The notes under the pieces were generated by a model that saw only the letters and a list, made by a program, of their open reading frames with translations, did not search any database and was not told the origin of the DNA. Of a stretch of DNA of 12,954 nt, positions 1-5,439 are shown piece after piece. How positions within the stretch are numbered: the first letter of the stretch is position 1; every line of letters starts with the position of its first letter. Source of the DNA: Wandonia sp964447015 (GTDB lineage: Bacteria; Bacteroidota; Bacteroidia; Flavobacteriales_D; Crocinitomicaceae); the NCBI GenBank assembly GCA_964447015.1, contig CAYUQU010000091.1:1-12954 (forward strand), written 5' to 3'. Position numbers and translations under genes: made by a program.

Positions 1-223
1 TGAATTTCTTCGTGGCTGTATCCACATGAATTCAAAATGGCAAACAAAGGCAAGAGAATGATGATTAGAAAATACAACTTCGACATATGGTCAATTTTTT
101 GAATTAAAACACAGTTAAAACTACAATTGCATCAAATTATTGGAAAAAAATGAATAATTTTCAGCTCGTCAAAGTTATAGATTATTTTGATTTTATTATC
201 GAAGATAATTACAGAAAGAAGTT
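1..223. other. left edge, no gene called
   Basis: No convincing gene lies here. One reading frame is open from base 2 to a TGA at 59-61 (18 codons before the final GAA and stop, reading FLRGCIHMNSKWQTKARE near its end), which could be the 3' end of a gene starting outside the window, but I do not recognise it and codon evidence is too short. The rest is AT-rich and forms the upstream region of the WYL regulator gene, including a small palindrome listed separately. Confidence 0.4.
195..209. promoter_or_regulatory. candidate operator palindrome upstream of WYL gene
   Basis: The 15-mer ATTATCGAAGATAAT is a perfect 6-bp inverted repeat around GAA and ends 14 bases before the start codon of the WYL regulator gene. 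Many WYL and other HTH regulators bind a palindrome in their own promoter, so autoregulation is a reasonable guess. It could equally be a chance palindrome in AT-rich DNA. I did not notice a second full copy elsewhere in the window. Confidence 0.3.
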
Positions 224-1246
224 ATGCCACATGTAAAGAATGCACTCATAAGATACCGAATTATTGACCGCGCAATTCGCAGCGATTTTCAACCTTTTCC
301 GTCAAAAATTAAATTGCGTGAACTGTGTGAAGAACAGCTGTATGGCTCTGCATCAGGCGATAATATCTGCGATTCAACTATTGAAAAGGATTTATTTGCC
401 ATGCGAATGGAGTATGACGCGCCAATCAGTTATTCTAAAAAAAATCGAGGATATTTTTATGAAGATGCAAACTTCACTATTGACGACACACCGCTCACTG
501 CCGATGATGTTTCAGCATTAAAATTTGCAGCGAGTACTATCGCTCAGTTTAGAAATACAGATTTTTTCAAAGAATACGGATTTGCGCTAGATCGGATTAT
601 TGAGCGGATAGATGTGACGCGCGACAAGTCAGCGAACCAAAATGATACAGACATCATCCAATTTGAAACAGGTTATGGTGAAACAGGGCAAGAATTTATC
701 AATTCACTGTTGAGTGCTATCGAATCCAAAAAACAGGTATGGTTCGATTACACCAGTTTTGCAACGGGAGAAAAAAAACGACGAAAAGCGACTCCTCTTT
801 TGATTAAGGAATACCGAAACAGATGGTATTTGATTAGTTACGATTTGGTAAAGGATCGGATCTCTACTTTTGGTTTGGATCGTATGTCGAATATTGAGTT
901 GTCTGAAGAAAAAGCAAATCTCCCCGTGAATTTTAATCCCGACTTGTACTTTAAACATTCGGTAGGAATTACGGTGACGGGCGAACAACCTGTGGAAGTG
1001 ATTTTTAAAGCAAATAATATTGCTGCAAAATACCTTATCTCTCAAGCTTTTCATCCTTCTCAAGAAATTATAAAGGAAGGAAAAAAGCGCACCACATTTA
1101 AACTTTACGTGCTAATTACCGAAGAATTGATTCGCAATATGCTGAGCTACGGTGATGAAATAGAGGTAATGGAGCCAAGTTCCCTTCGCGATGAAATTCA
1201 GCGACGAATTGAGCTTATGGCTGCGCGTTATGGAGTTGTTGAATGA
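224..1246 (+). CDS. WYL-domain HTH transcriptional regulator
   Basis: A 340-residue DNA-binding regulator of the WYL family. The N-terminal ~75 residues form the winged helix-turn-helix typical of the family (opening PHVKNALIRYRIIDRAIR, a usual start for Bacteroidota members, which supports the ATG at 224). The WYL domain spans about 155-225 and carries the literal WYL at 201-203 with nearby basic and aromatic residues (VWFDY, RNRWYLISYD, GLDRM). A WCX-like C-terminal region covers about 255-335 (LSYGDEIEVMEP). WYL domains are known to bind nucleic acid or nucleotide ligands, and family members control DNA-damage, CRISPR and other phage-defence genes in several bacteria. Here the gene is monocistronic and lies about 4 kb from the CRISPR locus, with other genes between, so a link to CRISPR control is only a possibility. 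The target genes are unknown. Confidence 0.88.
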   Translation: MPHVKNALIRYRIIDRAIRSDFQPFPSKIKLRELCEEQLYGSASGDNICDSTIEKDLFAMRMEYDAPISYSKKNRGYFYEDANFTIDDTPLTADDVSALKFAASTIAQFRNTDFFKEYGFALDRIIERIDVTRDKSANQNDTDIIQFETGYGETGQEFINSLLSAIESKKQVWFDYTSFATGEKKRRKATPLLIKEYRNRWYLISYDLVKDRISTFGLDRMSNIELSEEKANLPVNFNPDLYFKHSVGITVTGEQPVEVIFKANNIAAKYLISQAFHPSQEIIKEGKKRTTFKLYVLITEELIRNMLSYGDEIEVMEPSSLRDEIQRRIELMAARYGVVE

Positions 1247-1288
1247 AGACTAGTGAAAACACGTTGAGGCGAATGATGAGCGTACTTT

Positions 1289-1389
1289 TTTAACCGCTAA
1301 GGGCGCTGAGATTTACGCAAAGGAACGCCAAGTTTTCCTATTGTTTTAGCGTACTTTGCGCTTTCCTTTGCGTTACCTTTGCGGTTAAA
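1289..1389. repeat. ~100-bp imperfect palindromic element, copy A
   Basis: The element starts with TTTAACCGC and ends with its reverse complement GCGGTTAAA; the interior is an imperfect palindrome built from ACGCAAAGG / CCTTTGCGT-type words. A second copy in the same orientation lies at 1784-1883, and the two bracket the GxxExxY gene. Copy A abuts the stop codon of that gene with one base between. It may serve as a bidirectional terminator (T-run on the left, stem, A-run on the right) and is probably a dispersed intergenic repeat. Confidence 0.75.
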
Positions 1390-1390
1390 C

Positions 1391-1768
1391 TCACAATCCA
1401 TTCACTACCCGTCTAATTCCACTTTTTAATAAAAACACATTGAAATTAATCAACAACCCAAGTTTATACTCTCCCAATTTCAGGTAAGTCAACGTTTGTG
1501 CTAAATGCACATCGCTTAGTGCCTCGACGCTTTTCACTTCAATGACCACTTTGTTTTCTACAAATAAATCTATCCGATAACCACATTCCAACTTTACTTC
1601 TTCGAATACCAGTGGCATCGGTTTCTCTTTCACCACATGCAATCCTTCTTTACCCAACTTATAGAAAAGGCACTCCTTATACGCACTCTCAAGTAGCCCT
1701 GGTCCAAGGGTTTTATGCACTTCAATTGCGCAACCTATGATTTTGTTTGCTATTTCGTTTTCTGTCAT
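1391..1768 (-). CDS. GxxExxY family protein
   Basis: A 125-residue protein of the GxxExxY family. The name motif is present as GLLESAY at residues 24-30, followed by a PD-(D/E)XK nuclease-like arrangement: YRID with D67, then EVK with E77 and K79, and Q91 in the next helix. The family is common, often multicopy, in Bacteroidota and some other phyla; a nuclease fold is predicted but the biological role is not established. The gene ends in codons for NGL directly beside palindromic element copy A, and its start lies 15 bases from copy B, so gene plus flanking elements look like one unit. The last 14 bases are identical to the last 14 bases of recQ. I find no frameshift or missing motif. Confidence 0.85.
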   Translation of the reverse strand: MTENEIANKIIGCAIEVHKTLGPGLLESAYKECLFYKLGKEGLHVVKEKPMPLVFEEVKLECGYRIDLFVENKVVIEVKSVEALSDVHLAQTLTYLKLGEYKLGLLINFNVFLLKSGIRRVVNGL

Positions 1769-1783
1769 TTGTGTATAGTTTTT

Positions 1784-1883
1784 TTTAACCGCTAAGGGCG
1801 CAAAGTTTTACGCAAAGGGGACGCGAAGTTTTCAACCATTTTTCGCGAACTTTGCGCCTTCTTTGCGTCGCTTTGCGGTTAAA
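1784..1883. repeat. ~100-bp imperfect palindromic element, copy B
   Basis: Second copy of the element at 1289-1389, same orientation and almost the same length. The first 18 bases, TTTAACCGCTAAGGGCGC, are identical in both copies, and both end in GCGGTTAAA. Long stretches in between match with small changes. It sits between the start of the GxxExxY gene and the stop codon of recQ, one base from that stop codon, just as copy A sits one base from the GxxExxY stop codon. It is likely also to form a strong hairpin in RNA and to terminate recQ transcription. Confidence 0.75.
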
Positions 1884-1884
1884 A

Positions 1885-4026
1885 TCACAATCCATTCAGT
1901 ATGCCCGCTTTCTGCCTTTTTTCTATTACACTTAACGCCATACGAATTTCGTGGTAACCAATCTCTCCCTCATATTTATCATAAAAAGGCTTGAGTTGTG
2001 TCGTGTCATTGATTTCGAGTAAGGTACTTTCAATTTTTTCGACAATGCCATTTTCTAAATACTGTTCGATATCGACATCAAAACCATCCATGTAGAGCTT
2101 TGCAAGATGAGAATAAACGGTTGTTGCGTGTAGACTTCTTTTTTCAGCTATTTCTTCTGGACTCAGCTGCTGCTCATACAATTCAAAAGTCTCCTGATAC
2201 GTGCTTTTCTTCGGTTTGTTTTCTTTTGCAAATTCAGCGATGACTTTCAAGAACTCTTCTCCGTAATTCTCCAATTTCTGTTGACCTACACCTGAGATGT
2301 CGAGCATTTCGGATCGATTTTGCGGCTTTTTCTGCGCCATGTCTTCCAATGTCGCATCGCTGAATACGATGTATGCAGGCACATTTTCTTCTGTAGCGAT
2401 AATCTTTCTCAAAGCGCGAAGGCGTTGGAATAAGACTTCTTCGGGGTTGCGAGAAACTTCTTTTGATTTCTTGGTTCTTTCTCCTCTTTCCTTTTTTTCC
2501 TTGACTTTTACTTCGTAACGTCCTAAAAAGATGTCTTGTTTTCCGAAAAGAACACGTTCTCCAAATTCAGTTATCCGAAGGTGAAAGCTTGAATCGTAAG
2601 CAATTTCCATTATTCCCTGGTTGAGCATTTGAACCAAATAATGTTGCCATTCTTCATTACTCAAATCGCTCCCAACTCCGTACGTTTTTAGCGTTTGGTA
2701 ATTGTTTGTATAAATATCCGCTGTTTTCGCTCCACGCAGCAATTGAATCAATAAATTCATCCCGATTTTCTGATCGGTTCGCTTTACGCCCGACAAAGCT
2801 TTTTGAACCAATGTCGTGCCATCAAAGAATTTTGGTGGGTTGTGGCAGACATCACAATTTCCGCAATCGTTCTCCAAGTTTTCGCTAAAATAATTCAGCA
2901 AGGTTTTGCGTCTACATGTTTGCGAATCGGCGTATTGCAGCATGCGATTCAATTTTTCAATCAACACATCGCGATGAGGACTATCGTTAGCAAAGTCTGC
3001 TAACATTTTCACGTCGCGCATATTGTAGTACAAAAGCGTTTCGGATTTCAATCCATCACGTCCTGCACGACCAATTTCTTGGTAATAACCTTCCAGATTT
3101 TTCGGGAGATTATTGTGAATTACCCAACGTACGTTAGATTTATCAATCCCCATTCCGAAGGCTATAGTTGCTGTAATCACTGGAATTCGGTCGTTAATAA
3201 AATCTTCTTGAATTTTTGAACGTTCATCACTTGTCAGTCCTGCGTGGTAATGCGCTGCTGGAACGCCATGTTCGAGTAGATAAGTACTCCATTCTTCCGT
3301 TTCTTTTCTCGAAAGGCAGTAAATAATCCCCGACTGACCTTCTCGTGCTTCAATAAAATCAAGAATTTGCTCCAGTTTTTTAGGTTTTGGCAGATTCCCT
3401 TTTACAGTAAGACTAAGATTTGGACGGTCAAATGAAGACAAGAATGTACGTGCATTTTTCAGTCCGAGTTTGGTCTCTATTTCTTTTCGTGTTGCTTTGT
3501 CTGCTGTTGCGGTTAGCGCCACAAATGGAACGTCTTTCCAGAACCCGCGAAGCGTATGAATTTGGGTGTACTCAGGACGAAAATCATGCCCCCACATCGA
3601 TACACAGTGCGCTTCATCGATGGCAACCAACGTGATGTTCACTTGCGAGAGCCAATTGTCCATTGCGGTAAACAATGTTTCGGGAGCCATATACAGCAGT
3701 TTGTACTCTCCATTCTTCGCTTTTGAAACAATTTCTTGCTTCTCCGCTTCATTTTGTGAGCTGTTAAAATACGCTGCACGGACACCGTTGCTTTTCAATG
3801 CTTCCACCTGATCTTTCATCAGGGAAATCAGCGGAGAAATAACCAATGTCGTTCCCTCACGCACCAGCGCAGGAATTTGAAAACAAATGGATTTTCCACC
3901 ACCCGTAGGCATGAGCACGATGGTGTCTTTTTCTTCTAATATGTGTGCGATAATCTCCTCTTGCTGAGGACGAAACGTCGAATAACCGAATACGGTTTTT
4001 AGTTGCGCTTTGGCATTTTCAATCAT
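1885..4026 (-). CDS. recQ: ATP-dependent DNA helicase RecQ
   Basis: A 713-residue 3'-5' DNA helicase that unwinds recombination and stalled-fork intermediates. Domains in order: helicase core with Walker A (PTGGGKS, 40-46), DEAH box (137-140) and its aromatic-rich loop, motif III (ALTATA, about 170-175), and motif VI region QEIGRAGRDG (316-325); a zinc-binding site with C371, C388, C391 and C394; an RQC winged-helix region; an HRDC domain at about 531-600; and a C-terminal HTH extension (about 605-713) as in many Bacteroidota RecQ proteins. The ATG at 4026 lies about 25 bases downstream of a well-placed candidate promoter. Odd point: the final codons (NGL, stop) and the following palindrome match the end of the neighbouring GxxExxY gene, so the natural C-terminus may have been replaced by an insertion. 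Confidence 0.96.
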   Translation of the reverse strand: MIENAKAQLKTVFGYSTFRPQQEEIIAHILEEKDTIVLMPTGGGKSICFQIPALVREGTTLVISPLISLMKDQVEALKSNGVRAAYFNSSQNEAEKQEIVSKAKNGEYKLLYMAPETLFTAMDNWLSQVNITLVAIDEAHCVSMWGHDFRPEYTQIHTLRGFWKDVPFVALTATADKATRKEIETKLGLKNARTFLSSFDRPNLSLTVKGNLPKPKKLEQILDFIEAREGQSGIIYCLSRKETEEWSTYLLEHGVPAAHYHAGLTSDERSKIQEDFINDRIPVITATIAFGMGIDKSNVRWVIHNNLPKNLEGYYQEIGRAGRDGLKSETLLYYNMRDVKMLADFANDSPHRDVLIEKLNRMLQYADSQTCRRKTLLNYFSENLENDCGNCDVCHNPPKFFDGTTLVQKALSGVKRTDQKIGMNLLIQLLRGAKTADIYTNNYQTLKTYGVGSDLSNEEWQHYLVQMLNQGIMEIAYDSSFHLRITEFGERVLFGKQDIFLGRYEVKVKEKKERGERTKKSKEVSRNPEEVLFQRLRALRKIIATEENVPAYIVFSDATLEDMAQKKPQNRSEMLDISGVGQQKLENYGEEFLKVIAEFAKENKPKKSTYQETFELYEQQLSPEEIAEKRSLHATTVYSHLAKLYMDGFDVDIEQYLENGIVEKIESTLLEINDTTQLKPFYDKYEGEIGYHEIRMALSVIEKRQKAGILNGL

Positions 4027-4051
4027 TATTTCAATATTTAGGTTAGGACTG

Positions 4052-4083
4052 CGAAGGTAAGAAAATGGTAAGTGATTTCAAAA
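4052..4083 (-). promoter_or_regulatory. candidate recQ promoter
   Basis: Read on the - strand, TTTTG (4083-4079) is followed after 19 bases by TACCTTCG (4059-4052). This fits the Bacteroidota housekeeping promoter (TTTG near -33, TAnnTTTG near -7), with one departure in the -7 box. Transcription would begin roughly 25 bases before the recQ ATG. No transcript data are available to me. Confidence 0.5.
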
Positions 4084-4130
4084 TTGGGATGTAAATTTTT
4101 GATGGGTAGATGGAGCCGCCCGAGTGTTTG

Positions 4131-4246
4131 TCTCCGACAATTAATTGCTTTTCATCTTTTAAAGCAAATTTGTCTAATTGTCGGGGAGAAATGTATCGAG
4201 GGTAGCGGCATGGTGTGTACGCTTACCTCGATACACCCGACAATTA
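4131..4246. repeat. nested inverted repeats, two alternative hairpins
   Basis: GACAATTA (4136-4143) can pair with TAATTGTC (4175-4182), reinforced by TCTCC/GGAGA outside (4131-4135 with 4185-4189) and TTGCTTT/AAAGCAA inside (4145-4151 with 4161-4167). The same TAATTGTC, extended to TAATTGTCGGG (4175-4185), can instead pair with CCCGACAATTA (4236-4246), reinforced inside by TGTATCGAGG/CCTCGATACA (4192-4201 with 4226-4235). The two folds exclude each other. This may be a non-autonomous mobile or REP-like repeat, or a structured leader RNA. It lies in the gene-free stretch 4027-4408 between divergent genes; the short antisense frame across it looks non-coding. Confidence 0.6.
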
Positions 4247-4282
4247 TGAATATTTTGACCATGCATTAATATTGTTGGAATT

Positions 4283-4352
4283 GTTGGGATACTCGGACTG
4301 CTTAATTCAGTAGTCCAAAGACACCTTGCTTTCATAATCCTTTTATCCCAAC
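4283..4352. repeat. second nested inverted repeat
   Basis: GTTGGGAT (4283-4290) is complementary to ATCCCAAC (4345-4352), and inside this GGACT (4295-4299) is complementary to AGTCC (4312-4316). The structure ends three bases before the -33 box of the candidate mazEF promoter. Function unknown; with the neighbouring hairpins it makes almost all of 4131-4352 foldable. Confidence 0.45.
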
Positions 4353-4354
4353 CC

Positions 4355-4385
4355 TTGTTTTTCATCAAAATATATTTTATATTTA
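4355..4385 (+). promoter_or_regulatory. candidate promoter of the toxin-antitoxin operon
   Basis: TTG (4355-4357), a 20-base gap, then TATATTTA (4378-4385), one base away from the Bacteroidota -7 consensus TAnnTTTG. The predicted start of transcription is about 15-20 bases before the antitoxin ATG. The region is very AT-rich, so a chance match is quite possible. Confidence 0.35.
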
Positions 4386-4408
4386 CATTTCATAAATATG
4401 AATTACAA

Positions 4409-4660
4409 ATGACTACATTCACAAGTTCACTCCCCGATGACTTGCTTTTGCTTTTGGAAGAGAAGGCAAAAGAACTCTCATTACCCAAAAACAAGTTGAT
4501 TGAACGTGCCTTGCGCTTATATTTAGATCAATTGAATAAAGCTGCATATATCAAATCCTATAAGGAATTGGCTAAAGACACCGATGTAATGTCTATCGCT
4601 GAAGAAGGAATGGAAGATTATTTCAAACAACTCAACGAGGACGATGATGAAGCAAGGTGA
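4409..4660 (+). CDS. ribbon-helix-helix antitoxin of a MazF/PemK module
   Basis: An 83-residue antitoxin that should bind and neutralise the toxin encoded next to it and repress their shared promoter. The N-terminal ~45 residues look like a CopG/Arc-type ribbon-helix-helix (TTFTSSLPDD as the beta strand, then two helices ending in ALRLYLDQL). The acidic C-terminus (EEGMEDYFKQLNEDDDEAR) is the likely toxin-binding tail. I chose the ATG at 4409 over the TTG at 4355, because the extra 18 residues would be hydrophobic, unlike the family, and would overlap the promoter. The reading frame overlaps the toxin gene by 17 bases, typical of coupled translation. Confidence 0.85.
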   Translation: MTTFTSSLPDDLLLLLEEKAKELSLPKNKLIERALRLYLDQLNKAAYIKSYKELAKDTDVMSIAEEGMEDYFKQLNEDDDEAR

Positions 4661-4979
4661 AATTTGGTACGCCAATCTTAGCCCCACCAAAGGTAGAGAA
4701 CAAGCGGGAATGCGACCGGTAGTTATTTTAAGTGGAAATTTAGTGAATTCACTTTTGGACGTAGTAATTTGCTGTCCGCTTACTACAAAAGTAAAGGGTT
4801 ATAAAGGCAATGTAGTGCTACAACCCGATAAAACGAACAACCTTGCTACCAAATCGGAAATCCTAATTTTTCATATTCGCTCCGTTTCTAAAGAAAGACT
4901 GACAAAAAGAGTGGGAAGCATTACCAAACTTGAGTTGGAAAAATTGAAAATGGGGTTGGAGGATATTTTGAGGTTTTAG
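4644..4979 (+). CDS. MazF/PemK-family endoribonuclease toxin
   Basis: A 111-residue (or 110, if the second ATG at 4647 is used) toxin of the MazF/PemK family, which cleaves mRNA at short sequence motifs. Family hallmarks seen: GEIWYANLSP at the N-terminus, the KGREQAGMRPVVILS block containing the conserved Arg and RPVV strand, CCPLTTK with the conserved Thr, and the terminal helix. It is full length, with no disruption. The gene overlaps the antitoxin gene and is followed by a probable terminator. Its downstream neighbour is the tracrRNA gene, transcribed toward it from the other strand, so it forms the outer border of the CRISPR locus. Confidence 0.92.
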   Translation: MMKQGEIWYANLSPTKGREQAGMRPVVILSGNLVNSLLDVVICCPLTTKVKGYKGNVVLQPDKTNNLATKSEILIFHIRSVSKERLTKRVGSITKLELEKLKMGLEDILRF

Positions 4980-5005
4980 GTTTTAAGAAATTTTTGGCAC
5001 AAAAA

Positions 5006-5025
5006 AAAGCGAGTTGCCCCGCTTT
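5006..5025 (+). terminator. probable terminator after mazF
   Basis: AAAGCG (5006-5011) and CGCTTT (5020-5025) form a 6-bp stem with an 8-base loop 26 bases after the toxin stop codon. It is preceded by A8 and followed only by a moderately T-rich tract (GAATGTTTTAG), so termination efficiency is uncertain. Confidence 0.4.
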
Positions 5026-5067
5026 GAATGTTTTAGTTCACGAATAGTTTGTTTTTAATTGTGTTCA

Positions 5068-5130
5068 TGAAACATTTGGGAATAAAAAAAGCCTCCTGGT
5101 TATGGACAAGAGGCGACCCAAATGTTTTCA
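5068..5130. repeat. inverted repeat enclosing the tracrRNA terminator
   Basis: AAACATTTGGG (5070-5080) is the exact reverse complement of CCCAAATGTTT (5117-5127); with one bulged base the arms extend to TGAAA/TTTTCA. The arms surround the smaller terminator stem of the tracrRNA gene, so one arm lies within the tracrRNA and the other just past its 3' end. Confidence 0.7.
5084..5114 (-). terminator. Rho-independent terminator of the tracrRNA
   Basis: On the - strand GCCTCTTG (5114-5107) pairs with CAGGAGGC (5098-5091) over an 8-base loop and is followed by seven T (5090-5084). One position is a G-U pair in the - strand RNA but would be an A-C mismatch in + strand RNA, which together with the T-run fixes the direction. 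Confidence 0.88.
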
Positions 5131-5198
5131 CAACGGAATAATCCTTATTGTGAATTGCTTCATTTTAGTTTGACGAAATTGAGAATAATAATTCATAC
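5084..5198 (-). ncRNA. tracrRNA of the type II-C CRISPR locus
   Basis: The trans-activating RNA that pairs with the repeat part of pre-crRNA, enables its processing and anchors the guide in Cas9. Seen: an anti-repeat at 5169-5148 (- strand) with ACTAAAA and AAGCAATTCACAA matching the array repeat, a one-base bulge and wobble pairs; then AATAAGGATTATTCC, reminiscent of other II-C tracrRNA nexus regions; then GTTGTGAAAACATTTGGG; and a terminator ending in T7 at 5084. Similarity to the repeat continues 5' of the core (CTCA, TGAATT, near 5183 and 5195) with small insertions, so the 5' end is placed near 5198, uncertain by some 20 bases. No clear promoter box was found. The gene is divergent from cas9 and convergent with mazF. 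Confidence 0.88.
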
Positions 5199-5439
5199 TT
5201 CCAAACTTTTACAACTTTTTTTAAGAACTTACATAGATTACGTTCTGAGGCACTTATCTTTTCCCGATAAAATTTAAAAAAGGATTAATCGACATATTGA
5301 AGGATAAAATTTAAAGAAATTATTATTACCTTGTGCGTTCATTTTGTGATGCTTGCAACTAACCGTTTCTTGAAGTTTTCAGAATTTGTTTGCGATAATC
5401 CTCAATGATTATTATACTACAACAATTAATTATAGTGAC
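5199..5439. promoter_or_regulatory. shared upstream region of tracrRNA and cas9
   Basis: About 240 AT-rich bases between the divergent tracrRNA and cas9 genes, in which both promoters should lie. No box here fits the TTTG / TAnnTTTG pattern well on either strand. Visible structure: GATAAAATTTAAA twice, 37 bases apart (5266-5278, 5303-5315), and a small inverted repeat ATAATC / GATTAT (5395-5400, 5407-5412) 28 bases before the cas9 ATG. I see no coding region. Confidence 0.5.

Noticed and set aside
4174..4368. 64-aa antisense frame between recQ and mazEF
   Set aside because: It lies across the hairpin cluster, has no family resemblance and no clear start signal.
5390..5418. TTGCGA-N17-TATACT as a sigma-70-like promoter for cas9
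   Set aside because: It fits the E. coli pattern, but Bacteroidota primary promoters use a different -33/-7 pattern, and the sequence is AT-rich. Left uncalled.
5386..5439. N-terminal extension of Cas9 from a TTG at 5386
   Set aside because: The 18 extra residues do not resemble Cas9; the ATG at 5440 places RuvC-I at the very N-terminus as in the family.
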